Below are positions 26,215 through 34,693 of a stretch of DNA of 44,114 nucleotides, piece after piece. Position 1 is the stretch's first letter. Every line of letters begins with the position of its first letter. Origin of the DNA: Burkholderiales bacterium. GTDB taxonomy: Bacteria; Pseudomonadota; Gammaproteobacteria; Burkholderiales; SG8-41. The translations under genes were made by a program, and so were the position numbers. The notes under the pieces were generated by a model, which worked only from the letters and a program-made list of their open reading frames with translations, searched no databases and was not told the DNA's origin. The DNA lies in the NCBI GenBank assembly GCA_019744975.1, contig JAIETP010000008.1, positions 137,144 through 181,257 on the forward strand, given 5' to 3'.

Positions 26215-26847
26215 ATGTATCAGGTTGCCGCGTTTCGCGAGGAACGCATCGAGGTGATGCATGCGCTGATCCGCGCGCATCCGCTGGCCGTGCTGGTCAC
26301 CAGTGTCGGCGGCATCCTCGAAGCCAATCATCTGCCCTTGCTGATCGACCCCCTGCCATCGCCGCAGGGTACCTTGCGCGGTCATGTCGCCCGCGCCAAT
26401 CCGCTGTGGCGCCAGTTGCACGAAAATGAGGTGTTGGCGGTTTTCCAGGGACCGCAGGTGTATGTCACACCGTCCTGGTACCCGGAAAAACGCGCGAGCG
26501 GCAAAGTGGTGCCGACCTGGAATTACGCGGTGGTGCACACCAGCGGACCGCTGGTCATTCATGATGACCGCGACTGGTTGCGCGATCTGGTATCACGCCT
26601 GACGGACCAGCAGGAAGCCGGCAGGGCGCAGCCCTGGGGGATCGCTGACGCCCCGGCGGATTACATCGAGCGCATGCTGGGCGCCGTTGTCGGCATCGAG
26701 ATCCCGATCAGCCGCATTGAGGGCAAATGGAAAGTCAGCCAGAACCGGGCGGATGCCGATCGTTCGGGAGTGGCCGACGGCCTGGCGCAATCGGCCGACC
26801 CGCAGGCACAGGCCATGGCCGCGCTGGTGGCCGAGTCTGGCAAATAA
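26215..26847 (+). CDS. PaiB-family FMN-binding protein (putative transcriptional regulator)
   Basis: 210 residues of the FMN_bind_2/PaiB family. MYQVAAFREERIEVMHALIR opens, EANHLPLLID and VYVTPSWYPEK...VPTWNYAVVH are the signature stretches of the split-barrel flavin-binding fold. Bacillus PaiB is described as a negative regulator of sporulation and protease genes; in proteobacteria the role is not clear and a flavin reductase-like function is possible. It starts 30 bases after purF and could be cotranscribed. No DNA-binding domain other than the family fold is visible. Confidence 0.88.
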   Translation: MYQVAAFREERIEVMHALIRAHPLAVLVTSVGGILEANHLPLLIDPLPSPQGTLRGHVARANPLWRQLHENEVLAVFQGPQVYVTPSWYPEKRASGKVVPTWNYAVVHTSGPLVIHDDRDWLRDLVSRLTDQQEAGRAQPWGIADAPADYIERMLGAVVGIEIPISRIEGKWKVSQNRADADRSGVADGLAQSADPQAQAMAALVAESGK

Positions 26848-26851
26848 GGTC

Positions 26852-26890
26852 TGGCCAAAGGGGGTGGCCAAAGAGGGTGGCCAATAAGCC
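26852..26890 (+). repeat. three tandem 13-bp units after the PaiB-like gene
   Basis: Three units starting TGGCCAA (26852-26864, 26865-26877, 26878-26890); the first two differ by one base, the third is diverged. They lie just ahead of the riboswitch promoter. No known function. Confidence 0.6.
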
Positions 26891-26893
26891 CGG

Positions 26894-26922
26894 TTTGACG
26901 CCGGCTGCGGGCCTGCGGTAAT
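26894..26922 (+). promoter_or_regulatory. sigma-70-type promoter for the riboswitch transcript
   Basis: TTGACG (26894-26899), 17-bp spacer, GGTAAT (26917-26922). The predicted start at about 26929 falls at the first base of the aptamer, which supports it. Confidence 0.55.
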
Positions 26923-26929
26923 CTCCCTG

Positions 26930-26983
26930 TTGCGCCGATTTGAAGAACAGCTTGCGGGCGCGTTAAAAATGCAGCTAAAGCGA
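26930..26983 (+). ncRNA. SAM-II riboswitch aptamer
   Basis: The order of conserved blocks matches the SAM-II (metA/SAM-alpha) aptamer: GCGCC, then GATTTGA, TTGCGG, GCGCG, an A-rich TTAAAAATG and GCAGCTAAAG. GCGCC (26932-26936) pairs with GGCGC (26957-26961) as P1, and the GCTAAA block forms the pseudoknot side. SAM-II binds S-adenosylmethionine and shuts off methionine genes. A terminator and a methionine-pathway enzyme follow directly. Confidence 0.88.
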
Positions 26984-26989
26984 CGGAAG

Positions 26990-27021
26990 AACCCGGTCCG
27001 CGCTAGCTGGCCGGGTTTTTT
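26990..27021 (+). terminator. intrinsic terminator of the SAM-II riboswitch
   Basis: AACCCGG (26990-26996) pairs with CCGGGTT (27011-27017), and six T follow (27016-27021). It lies between the aptamer and the GGAG ribosome site (27029-27032), so control by early termination is likely. Confidence 0.8.
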
Positions 27022-27039
27022 ATTTGATGGAGCGAGAAC

Positions 27040-28269
27040 ATGAAAAACGGTTTTACGACCACCATTCTCCATTCCGATCTGGAATCACCGATCGAGCATC
27101 ATTCGGTGCTTAAACCGATGCATACCGCGGTGGCCTTCGGTTATCCGGATTCGCGCGACCTGGTCAAGGTGTTCAAGGGGGAAATGCCCGGTTACGCCTA
27201 CGGCCGGCAGGGTAATCCCACCACAGCGGCGCTGGAATCAAAAATCAGCAAAATGGAAGACGGCATTGCGACAGCCTGTTTTGCCACGGGCATGGCGGCG
27301 ATTGCCTCGGCCTTCATCGCGCTGCTGCGCGGCGGCGACCATGTGGTGTCGAGCGCCTTCCTGTTCGGCAACACCAACAGTCTGTTCGGCACCCTCGGGC
27401 AATTCGACTGCGACATCAGTTATGTCGATGCCACCCGTGTCGAGAACGTGGAAAAGGCGCTGAAGCCCAATACCAAAATGGTATTTGTCGAAACCATCGC
27501 CAATCCGCGGACCCAGGTTGCCGATCTGGCACGCATCGGCGAGTTGTGCGCACGCCGCGGACTGATTTATTTTGTCGACAATACGATGACTTCACCGTAT
27601 CTGTTCCGGCCGAAACAGGTGCAGGCCAGCCTGGTGATCAATTCCCTGACCAAATACATCGGCGGCCATGGCAATGCGCTGGGCGGCGCGGTGACCGATA
27701 CCGGGCTGTTCGACTGGAAGTCATATCCGAACATCTACGACAATTACAAGTCGGCCAATCCCGCCAACTGGGGCATTCTGCAAATCCGCAAAAAGGGCCT
27801 GCGCGATGTCGGGGCCACGCTGGCCGCGGAAGCGGCGCACCGGCTGGCGATGGGCGCCGAGACGCTGGCGCTGCGCATGGAGCGGGCGTCCGCCAATTGC
27901 CTGCAACTGGCGCGCTTTCTCGCCAAACATCCCAAGGTCACCAGGGTCTACTACCCCGGGCTCGAAAACCATCCGCAGCACAAGCTTGCCGGTGAGTTGT
28001 TCAAGACCCATGGCGCACTGATGAGCATCGAGCTGGCCGACAACATTGACTGCCTCGATTTTCTCAACCGTCTGCAGCTGGTGATCTCCTCCAGTCATCT
28101 CGGTGACAACCGGACGCTGGCGATCCCGGTCGCGCAAACGATCTACTGGGAGATGGGCGCGGCGCGACGCGCCGAGATGGGCATTGCGGATTCGCTGATC
28201 CGGCTGTCGATCGGCATCGAGGATGCCGAGGATCTGATCGCGGATTTCACGCAGGCGCTGGCCGGCTAG
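27040..28269 (+). CDS. PLP-dependent Cys/Met-metabolism enzyme (cystathionine gamma-synthase/homoserine sulfhydrylase family)
   Basis: 409 residues of the Cys/Met metabolism PLP family. The PLP lysine is K205 in SLTKYIGGHGNA; YGRQGNPTTAALE and FATGMAAIASA are the cofactor loops. The family includes cystathionine gamma-synthase, O-succinyl/O-acetylhomoserine sulfhydrylases and methionine gamma-lyase; motifs do not decide which. The SAM-II riboswitch in front argues for methionine synthesis, and betaproteobacteria often carry metZ near purF, but the sequence is not the standard MetZ type. GGAG lies 7 bases before the ATG. The stop codon overlaps that of lpxH on the other strand. Confidence 0.88.
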   Translation: MKNGFTTTILHSDLESPIEHHSVLKPMHTAVAFGYPDSRDLVKVFKGEMPGYAYGRQGNPTTAALESKISKMEDGIATACFATGMAAIASAFIALLRGGDHVVSSAFLFGNTNSLFGTLGQFDCDISYVDATRVENVEKALKPNTKMVFVETIANPRTQVADLARIGELCARRGLIYFVDNTMTSPYLFRPKQVQASLVINSLTKYIGGHGNALGGAVTDTGLFDWKSYPNIYDNYKSANPANWGILQIRKKGLRDVGATLAAEAAHRLAMGAETLALRMERASANCLQLARFLAKHPKVTRVYYPGLENHPQHKLAGELFKTHGALMSIELADNIDCLDFLNRLQLVISSSHLGDNRTLAIPVAQTIYWEMGAARRAEMGIADSLIRLSIGIEDAEDLIADFTQALAG

Positions 28270-28988
28270 GTTCGAACCACGGAGCAGCCGGCAGCATCGC
28301 AGCGCAGGCAGCCGCCTGTTTCGTACCAGTCGTTGAGCACCCAGCGTTCGCAGGCGTGGCCATCCACTGTGTGCAGATGGCGCGCCGGACGGTGGGTGTG
28401 GCCGTGGATCAGCCGCGGATAGCCGTGTTTGCGCAGCAGTTCTTCCACGGCAGCCGGAGCGACATCCATGATCGCTTCGGTTTTCTGCTGCTTGCTGGCC
28501 TCACTTTGCGCGCGCAGGCCCAGCATCTGTTCGCGCCGCGCCGCCAGCGGCTGGGCGAGAAATTTAGCCTGGTTATCCGGATCGCGGGCGTAGCTGCGGA
28601 AACGCTGGTAATCTACGTCATCGGTGCATAAGGCATCGCCGTGGGTCAGCAGCGTCGGTGTGCCGTGCAGATCCACCAGTACCGGATCATCGAGCAGCGT
28701 GGCGCGGCAGCGCATGGCGAAGTCCGCACCCAGCAACACATCGCGGTTGCCCCGCATCAGAAACACCGGGGTGCCGCCATCGGCCAGTGCCGCAAGCGCC
28801 GAGGAAGCCGCGCCGTTCAGTGGATCCTTGATGTCGTCATCGCCGACCCAGTATTCGAACAGGTCGCCAAGGATATAGAGCGCGGCTGCGCGGGGTGCGG
28901 TGTTGCTGACGAAACGCAGGAACTGATCGGTGATCTGCGGCCGCTCGGGGGCGAGATGCAGGTCGGAGACGAGTAGGGTATGGGTCAA
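28266..28988 (-). CDS. lpxH: UDP-2,3-diacylglucosamine diphosphatase
   Basis: 240 residues with a TTG start at 28988, giving MTHTLLVSDLHLAP, which fits the family. Lipid A synthesis: hydrolyses UDP-diacylglucosamine to lipid X at the inner membrane. Metallophosphatase motifs DLHL (9-12), GDLFEYWVG, RGNRD, THGD and HGHTHRP are all present. The frame stays open upstream into repeat copy B, where a GTG at 29054 could start, but those extra residues come from repeat DNA and are not conserved. No Shine-Dalgarno is visible; the repeat occupies that position. The last four bases are shared with the convergent PLP-enzyme gene (CTAG). Confidence 0.93.
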   Translation of the reverse strand: MTHTLLVSDLHLAPERPQITDQFLRFVSNTAPRAAALYILGDLFEYWVGDDDIKDPLNGAASSALAALADGGTPVFLMRGNRDVLLGADFAMRCRATLLDDPVLVDLHGTPTLLTHGDALCTDDVDYQRFRSYARDPDNQAKFLAQPLAARREQMLGLRAQSEASKQQKTEAIMDVAPAAVEELLRKHGYPRLIHGHTHRPARHLHTVDGHACERWVLNDWYETGGCLRCDAAGCSVVRT

Positions 28989-29007
28989 GGCGCGAGGGTG
29001 TAAAAGC

Positions 29008-29095
29008 GTGAACGGGTGAAAAGTGAACGAGTAACCCCTGCTCTCACCCGTCACCGGGGGAGAAGGCTGGGGAGAGGGGGTTCACCCGTTCACCG
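29008..29095. repeat. octanucleotide inverted-array element, copy B (ppiB-lpxH)
   Basis: Units GTGAACGG, GTGAAAA (worn) and GTGAACGA at 29008-29030; TTCACCCG and TTCACCG at 29081-29095. The middle is rich in CCC/GGG and ends GGCTGGGGAGAGGGGG, nearly the same as in copy C. The array ends about 20 bases before the lpxH start. More decayed than copies A and C. Confidence 0.85.
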
Positions 29096-29100
29096 TTTTC

Positions 29101-29592
29101 CTAAATCACTTCAGCTTTTTCGATGACTACGTCTTCGACCGGCACGTCCTGATGCCCACCCTTGCTGCCGGTCTTGACCTTGCGGATCTTGTCGACGACA
29201 TCAGTGCCGTCGACCACCTTGCCGAACACGCAATAACCCCAGCCCTGGGCGGTCGGAGCGGTGTGGTTCAGGAAGTCGTTGTCACCGACATTGATGAAAA
29301 ACTGCGCGCTGGCCGAATGCGGCGCCGAGGTGCGTGCCATGGCGACGGTATAGATGTCGTTTTTCAGGCCATTGTTGGCTTCGTTCTGCACCGGCTCACG
29401 CGTCGGTTTCTGTTTCATGCCGGGTTCAAAGCCGCCGCCCTGGATCATGAAGCCGTCGATCACGCGATGGAAAATGGTGTTGCTGTAGTGGCCGTCCTTC
29501 ACGTACTGGATGAAGTTGGCGACGGTGTCCGGGGCTTTGGCGGCGTCGAGTTCGATGCTGATGACGCCGTGTTTGGTATGCAGCTTGATCAT
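29101..29592 (-). CDS. ppiB: peptidyl-prolyl cis-trans isomerase B (cytoplasmic cyclophilin)
   Basis: 163 residues, one cyclophilin domain without signal peptide. The catalytic arginine region [14 protein letters not shown] and [19 protein letters not shown] are intact. The ATG at 29592 is chosen since AAGGA lies 6 bases upstream; five more residues could be read from a start at 29607. It helps proline isomerisation in the cytoplasm. It lies 21 bases behind a second, exported cyclophilin gene, a likely old duplication. Confidence 0.96.
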   Translation of the reverse strand: MIKLHTKHGVISIELDAAKAPDTVANFIQYVKDGHYSNTIFHRVIDGFMIQGGGFEPGMKQKPTREPVQNEANNGLKNDIYTVAMARTSAPHSASAQFFINVGDNDFLNHTAPTAQGWGYCVFGKVVDGTDVVDKIRKVKTGSKGGHQDVPVEDVVIEKAEVI

Positions 29593-29613
29593 GACATGTC
29601 CTTGCAATGCGGA

Positions 29614-30255
29614 TTATTGGGCTTTTGCGGCGGGTTTGGATTTTGCAGCAGGGGCTTCTGCCAGCAAGCGCGCGCGTTCAATGACGATGGGCTGGCGCGG
29701 TACGTTCTGGTGCGGCCCGACGGTCGCGGTCGGGATCTGCAGCATTTTCTGCACCACGTCCATGCCGGAAGTCACCCGGGCGAATACCGTGTAACCGTAA
29801 CCCTTGTCGTCGGGCGATTTGAAGTCGAGGAAATCGTTTTCGGCGACGTTGATGAAGAATTGCGCGGTGGCCGAATGCGGATCTGCGGTGCGGGCCATGG
29901 CTACCGTGCCGGTTGCATTGCGGAGACCGTTGCCGGCTTCGTTGCGGATCGCCGCGCGCGTGGTTTTTTGCTGGAGGTTCGGTGTAAAACCGCCGCCCTG
30001 TGCCATGAAGCCGGGAATCACGCGATGGAAAATCGTGCCGTCGTAAAAACCGTCTTTGACGTATTGCAGGAAGTTCTCGACGGTTTTCGGCGCGTTCTCC
30101 GGATACAGTTCGATGACCACGGCACCCAGCGTGGTCTTCAGTTCAACCTTGGGATTGGCGGCGAGGGCGGCCGGGGCAAACCATAAAGCGATTAAAAGCG
30201 GGAGCAGGCCGGGCAACCGGCGGGCAAAGGAAATGGGGGTAAAAAAGCGAATCAT
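29614..30255 (-). CDS. ppiA: periplasmic peptidyl-prolyl cis-trans isomerase
   Basis: 213 residues. A signal peptide with AALA cleavage region ends near residue 33 (LLPLLIALWFAPAALA). One cyclophilin domain follows (IFHRVIPGFMAQGG; ARTADPHSATAQFFINV), then an Ala/Lys-rich tail. It should act on proteins folding in the periplasm. Closely similar to the next gene, ppiB, in the domain core. The ribosome site is weak. Confidence 0.94.
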   Translation of the reverse strand: MIRFFTPISFARRLPGLLPLLIALWFAPAALAANPKVELKTTLGAVVIELYPENAPKTVENFLQYVKDGFYDGTIFHRVIPGFMAQGGGFTPNLQQKTTRAAIRNEAGNGLRNATGTVAMARTADPHSATAQFFINVAENDFLDFKSPDDKGYGYTVFARVTSGMDVVQKMLQIPTATVGPHQNVPRQPIVIERARLLAEAPAAKSKPAAKAQ

Positions 30256-30269
30256 TATTTTCTCAATAA

Positions 30270-30282
30270 AATCAAATACTTA
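30270..30282 (+). promoter_or_regulatory. IHF-consensus site between ppiA and the L,D-transpeptidase gene
   Basis: AATCAAATACTTA fits WATCAANNNNTTR fully. The 20 bases 30264-30283 equal 9154-9173 with one mismatch, so the site belongs to the same AT-rich motif as the one flanking the defence island. Confidence 0.45.
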
Positions 30283-30298
30283 TTAAACCTAAAGGGGT

Positions 30299-31564
30299 TC
30301 AGGCGGCGCCTTCGTGGACAATGCGCCAGCCGCCTTTTTCGAGTTGCCAGTATTGGCGTTTGCGCATTTTGTTGCTGATGTTGCTGCTGGCGTAATCCTG
30401 CTCGAAGGTCACCACGGCAAGATTTTCATCGCCCGGATACAGGAACATGCTGACCTTGTCGACTTTGATCTTGATCCACGATTTACCGGCGTTGACGCTG
30501 CGTTTCTGTGCCGCCCAGGCCGCGAGGTCCTGCTTGCCCGAGGCGAAATTGGTCGAGTAATGCTGCAGGTACTGTTCGGTGTTGCGGCTTTCCCAGTCCT
30601 GGCGCCACATTTCAATCGACTGCTGCAGGGCGTTGCGCGTGGTTTTTGCGCTGCCGGCTTCGACCCACTCGACCTCCTGCGCGATGATCACAGGCGTCAG
30701 GCCGACCTGCACGTGTTTCGAAATCGCCTGCAGGTCTTCATTGGTCAGCGCGACGCAGCCGTCGCTGGCGCGCGGCGGCCGGCTGTAGGTGTCGAAGGGC
30801 ACGCCGTGCAGCCAGATGCCGTGGCCGTTGCGGCCGCGGCGACGGTCCCATTCGTTGGGATAGTTGATCGGGAATGCGCCGTCACCATAAAGCGCGCTTT
30901 GCGTGCCGTAAGTCCTGGTGAGCTGGTCGCGCGGCAAATTGCCTGTGACGTGGTAGACGCCCAGCGGCGTTTTTTTGTCGCCCTCGCGCAGCTTTTCAAT
31001 GCCGTTGCGGCCGATGGTGGTGTAGTAATCGGCGATGTAACGCGGCGTACCCTTGTCATTTTCGAATACATACAGCGTGTATTTCGAGGTGTCGACAACA
31101 AACGCATATTTCTGCGCGGGATCAAGCTGAAGCAGTGCACGCGGCACCCTGTTGCCCGGGCGTTCCTGTTTGTGGCGAATCAGTCGCGCCCGCGCCTCAT
31201 CGCGCAGGTCGGCGATACGTTCCATCGGCGCATCGGATGCGCTGCCAATGCTGCTGATCGGGCGTGCCCGCGCCATCAGCAGGTCGCCCTTGATCAGGTG
31301 CGCCAGGCGAAAATTCGGATTCTGCTGCAGCACCTTGTCGATTTCCGTCAGCGCGATGTCGAACTGGGAACTCGCGATTGCGAGCAGCGTCTGCGCCAGC
31401 AGGGCTTCCGGCGCACCAAGGGCGCTGCCGCCGCCGGGGCCAAGCAGGCTCCCCGTGCCGGATGACAAGGGGCGGTTGCCGAGGGCGAGGGTCGTGGAGG
31501 ACGGCGTCAGCGCAGCGGCGGTAATGGCCGCGGTCAGCGCGCAGACGAGCAGCGGGCGTTTCAT
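30299..31564 (-). CDS. L,D-transpeptidase (YkuD) with NTF2-like C-terminal domain
   Basis: 421 residues from ATG 31564. An N-terminal export signal (LLVCALTAAITAAALTPSS) is followed by a TPR-like helical part about 50-110, the YkuD catalytic domain about 150-290 and an NTF2-like (Cds6-type) tail about 310-421. The active-site segment reads GIWLHGVP...SDGCVAL: the catalytic cysteine is kept, with SDGC in place of the common SHGC. The enzyme should make 3-3 cross-links or attach proteins to peptidoglycan. The start overlaps the stop of the upstream TPR gene (ATGA), and the two proteins share the C-terminal domain. Confidence 0.9.
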   Translation of the reverse strand: MKRPLLVCALTAAITAAALTPSSTTLALGNRPLSSGTGSLLGPGGGSALGAPEALLAQTLLAIASSQFDIALTEIDKVLQQNPNFRLAHLIKGDLLMARARPISSIGSASDAPMERIADLRDEARARLIRHKQERPGNRVPRALLQLDPAQKYAFVVDTSKYTLYVFENDKGTPRYIADYYTTIGRNGIEKLREGDKKTPLGVYHVTGNLPRDQLTRTYGTQSALYGDGAFPINYPNEWDRRRGRNGHGIWLHGVPFDTYSRPPRASDGCVALTNEDLQAISKHVQVGLTPVIIAQEVEWVEAGSAKTTRNALQQSIEMWRQDWESRNTEQYLQHYSTNFASGKQDLAAWAAQKRSVNAGKSWIKIKVDKVSMFLYPGDENLAVVTFEQDYASSNISNKMRKRQYWQLEKGGWRIVHEGAA

Positions 31565-32649
31565 CCGCCGACGATTTCTTCCTGGATCAGCCATTGGTTG
31601 CCCGACCTGACCAGAACCAGCGTTTTGTTGGCGGAGGCCTTGAATGTGTTGGAGCGGTAATGCTGGCGGAAGGTGACGGTGGCGCGATTCGCTTCGTTAA
31701 AAGTGACTTTTGGCGCTTCGACACGGACTTCAATTTTGCGTGGTTTGGCGATTCTAGTCCTGCGTTCCGCCTCCCATTCCTTGCGTGGTTCGCCATCGGG
31801 TGTTTTGAAACCCGGCGCGTAACGTGCGAGGTAGCCATCGACATCATTATTGGCCCAGGCAGTGGCCCAGCCGTCGACCGCTTTGAGCACGGCGTCCGGA
31901 TTATTGGCCGGAGGAGCGGTCTTGAGCGGCGCGGGTTCTTTTGCAGCTTCTTTGGCCGGTTCTTTGTTGTTGGCGACCGGCGCGGCTGCGGTTTTAGGCG
32001 CAACCGCTTGTGGCGCCGCCGGTGCGGCGGGTGCCGGAGTGATCGGTCGGGCGGCCGGTGCCGGTGTCGGGGCGGTTGCCGCAGCTTTCGGCGCGTTTTG
32101 CGTCAGCGCGGCGACCTTGGGCGGGCGAGGGCCGCCGGTGAACAGATCTTTGATCAGGTTGAGCTTGGTCTGTGCGGCCTGGTTGCCCTTGTCGAGCTGC
32201 AGCGCCTTGTCATAGGCTTGACTTGCCATCTTGGCGTAGATGTCGCCGAGGTTTTCGTGCGCGGTGGCGTAGCTCGGGTGGGTGCGGATGGCCATTTCCA
32301 GCGAGCCGCGCGCCTTGTCGTACTGGCCCTGCGAGGCATACAACACCGCGAGGTTGTTGTACGGCTCGGGCAGCTCCGGGTAATCCTGCGTCAGCTCGGT
32401 GAATACGCGGATCGCATCGGCCGGTTTGTTCTGCTCGGTGAGCAGGATGCCGCGCAGGAAACGGCCGCGCGCATCCTTGGGTCTGGTTTTCAGATACTGA
32501 TCGACGCGCTCCATCGCGCGGTCGGTCTGCCCCTGTTTCAGCAACTGCTGGGCTTCCTGCAGATCGTCGTTCTGCGCCAGCACCGGAGCGGTAAGCCCCA
32601 TGCAGAAGAGGATGGTGGCGAGGTGGGCAGCGGCCGGTTTGAAGGTCAT
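31561..32649 (-). CDS. exported TPR protein with NTF2-like C-terminal domain
   Basis: 362 residues. Signal peptide ending near AQN (residue 26), about three to four tetratricopeptide repeats about 27-165 (GRFLRGILLTEQNKPADAI; YNNLAVLYASQGQYDKARG), an Ala/Pro-rich linker about 175-250 and a C-terminal NTF2-like domain about 255-362. The tail aligns by eye with that of the downstream L,D-transpeptidase (W...W...YL..Y...F; VTF.Q.Y.S; W.I..E). TPR plus the shared tail suggest a scaffold for cell-wall enzymes; this is inference. The operon order is TPR then transpeptidase. Confidence 0.85.
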   Translation of the reverse strand: MTFKPAAAHLATILFCMGLTAPVLAQNDDLQEAQQLLKQGQTDRAMERVDQYLKTRPKDARGRFLRGILLTEQNKPADAIRVFTELTQDYPELPEPYNNLAVLYASQGQYDKARGSLEMAIRTHPSYATAHENLGDIYAKMASQAYDKALQLDKGNQAAQTKLNLIKDLFTGGPRPPKVAALTQNAPKAAATAPTPAPAARPITPAPAAPAAPQAVAPKTAAAPVANNKEPAKEAAKEPAPLKTAPPANNPDAVLKAVDGWATAWANNDVDGYLARYAPGFKTPDGEPRKEWEAERRTRIAKPRKIEVRVEAPKVTFNEANRATVTFRQHYRSNTFKASANKTLVLVRSGNQWLIQEEIVGG

Positions 32650-33023
32650 CGTGCTATGATTCCGTGGTCGTTATAAAAACCGTAGTCATGTTTAAGACGA
32701 CGACATTAGTCCTTGAATTTTCGGGATTTTACCAAGAACAACCACTAATTCAAATTTCTCTTTTTGCGGGATTCCCAGCCCCGCGATTCCACTCCGGATT
32801 CCGGTGTCCGGCAGGCCGCAACCATGCGGATCTCTGGACGCCCGACAGCCTGAAAACTCGCTAAAAAACCCAAACCACGGTCATTGTCAACGGATCAAGA
32901 TTTGCCGACACTCATTAAATCAGGCTCTTGTAAGCGTGTGCGCTTGGTCGCTATGCGCCCCGAAGGAAGTCCCCTTGGGGGGGCTCCCCACGCGCCCGCT
33001 CCCCGCTTTTTCCTCGACTGAAA
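32650..33023. other. 374-bp region between the TPR gene and cysS, no gene seen
   Basis: Divergent region that should carry promoters for both genes. I see a TATAAC on the minus strand (32670-32675 area) without a convincing -35, a GCGGG...CCCGC hairpin near 32766-32785 and a GC-rich CCCC/GGGG hairpin near 32970-32985. No open frame with coding character and no T-box features were found. Confidence 0.5.
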
Positions 33024-34394
33024 ATGCTCAAAATCTACAACACTCTGGCACGGGACAAGCAGGTTTTCACCCCCCTGGTCCCCGGTAAGGTCCGCATGTA
33101 CGTCTGCGGCATGACGGTTTACGACTACTGCCACCTCGGCCACGCCCGGGTGATGGTGATTTTCGACGTGGTGCAGCGCTGGCTGCGGGCCTCGGGCTAC
33201 GATGTCACCTATGTGCGCAACATCACCGACATCGACGACAAGATCATCAAACGTGCCCAGGAAAACGGCGAAACCATGGGGGCGCTGACCGAACGTTTCA
33301 TCCGTGCCATGGACGAGGATGCCGCGGCCCTCGGCGTGCAGAAGCCGGACGCCGAGCCGCGTGCCACCGAATACGTGCCGGGCATGCTCGACATGATCAA
33401 GCTGCTGCAGGGCCGTGGTTATGCCTACCAGGCCGCCGATGGTGATGTGAATTACGCGGTGCGCAAATTCGACGGTTACGGCAAATTGTCCGGCAAATCG
33501 CTGGAAGACCTGCGCGCCGGCGAACGTGTCGCAGTGGACGCGGCCAAGCAGGATCCGCTGGATTTTGTGTTGTGGAAACGCGCCAAACCCGGCGAACCGG
33601 CCTGGGAATCGCCCTGGGGCGCCGGTCGTCCCGGCTGGCATATCGAATGTTCGGTGATGTCCGGCGCGCTGCTCGGCAAACACTTCGACATCCACGGCGG
33701 CGGTCAGGACCTGCAGTTTCCGCATCACGAAAACGAAATCGCGCAATCCGAGGGCGCGCATGGCGGCACCTTTGTCAATTATTGGATGCACAACGGTTTT
33801 GTGCGGGTCGACAACGAGAAGATGTCGAAGTCGCTGGGTAATTTTTTTACCGTGCGCGAGATACTGAAAAAATACGATCCCGAGGTGGTGCGATTTTTCA
33901 TCATTCGCGCGCACTACCGCAGCCCGCTGAATTATTCCGATGCGCACCTGGATGATGCGAAGCAGGCGTTGACGCGGCTTTACACGGCGCTGAAGGGTGT
34001 GGCGGCGGTTGCTGCGCCGGTCGATTGGAGCAATACCCATGCGGCGCGTTTCAAGGCGGCGCTGGATGATGATTTCAATACGCCGGAGGCGGTGGCGGTG
34101 TTGTTTGAGCTGGCGAATGAGGTCAACAAGTCGCGGTCGGCGGGGGATGCCGGATTGCTGAAAGCGCTCGCTGCCTTGTTGGGGCTGCTGCAGCGTGAAC
34201 CGGAGGCGTTTTTGCAGGCCGGGGTGACTGAGGGGGATTGGACGCCGGAGCGGATTGAGGCGGCGATTGTAGCGCGGGCTGCGGCGAAGAAGGCCAAGCA
34301 GTTTTCCGAGGCTGATCGGATTCGGGATGAGTTGAAGGCGGCGGGGGTTGTTTTAGAAGACAGTGCTGCTGGGACTACTTGGCGGCGTAGTTGA
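33024..34394 (+). CDS. cysS: cysteinyl-tRNA synthetase
   Basis: 456 residues. Charges tRNA-Cys. Class I signatures HLGH (37-40) and KMSKS (266-270) are present, as are zinc ligands C28 (YVCGMTVYD), the cysteine of HIECSVMS and the HHENE motif. Full length with the C-terminal anticodon-binding helical part. The start ATG 33024 has no good Shine-Dalgarno. The two neighbouring gaps both contain GC-rich hairpin DNA. Confidence 0.97.
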   Translation: MLKIYNTLARDKQVFTPLVPGKVRMYVCGMTVYDYCHLGHARVMVIFDVVQRWLRASGYDVTYVRNITDIDDKIIKRAQENGETMGALTERFIRAMDEDAAALGVQKPDAEPRATEYVPGMLDMIKLLQGRGYAYQAADGDVNYAVRKFDGYGKLSGKSLEDLRAGERVAVDAAKQDPLDFVLWKRAKPGEPAWESPWGAGRPGWHIECSVMSGALLGKHFDIHGGGQDLQFPHHENEIAQSEGAHGGTFVNYWMHNGFVRVDNEKMSKSLGNFFTVREILKKYDPEVVRFFIIRAHYRSPLNYSDAHLDDAKQALTRLYTALKGVAAVAAPVDWSNTHAARFKAALDDDFNTPEAVAVLFELANEVNKSRSAGDAGLLKALAALLGLLQREPEAFLQAGVTEGDWTPERIEAAIVARAAAKKAKQFSEADRIRDELKAAGVVLEDSAAGTTWRRS

Positions 34395-34693
34395 TTGTTG
34401 ATTTAGATTTTTAAGGTCAAGTTCGCCGGGGGTAGCCCGGCGGCTAGTCACTTTCTTTTGTGCGGCCAAAAGAAAGTAACCAAAGAAAACGCCGCCCTGG
34501 TTCGTCGCCCCTTCGGGGTGCCCTGCGTTTCTCGCCGGCCCGGGCGGCTGCGCAACTCGCGCTGCGCGCTCAGACAGTGCTCGCCGACGGCCCCCGGACC
34601 GGCTGCGATACTCGGCGACTCACAAGGGAGTTAGTGGGCATCGTGCTTGCGTTGTGTGGTGATTCGTAATTTTTTTGATAAAGGAATTTTCCT
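34395..34693. repeat. gene-free gap with two perfect hairpins of dispersed-repeat type
   Basis: After cysS: hairpin 1 has CGCCGGG (34424-34430) and CCCGGCG (34436-34442); hairpin 2 has ACTTTCTTTTG (34450-34460) and CAAAAGAAAGT (34467-34477), followed by AACCAAAGAAAA. The CTTTCTTTTG...CAAAAGAAAG pattern, followed by GC-rich DNA, recurs between genes in many beta- and gammaproteobacteria as far as I remember. The rest (34480-34660) is GC-rich and has no convincing ORF. Confidence 0.55.

Noticed and set aside
29152-30186. Open frame on + across both cyclophilin genes
   Set aside because: Shadow of two clear genes; repeated motifs in it simply mirror the cyclophilin duplication.
32650-33023. T-box riboswitch or leader before cysS
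   Set aside because: No specifier stem, T-box sequence or terminator pair could be found.
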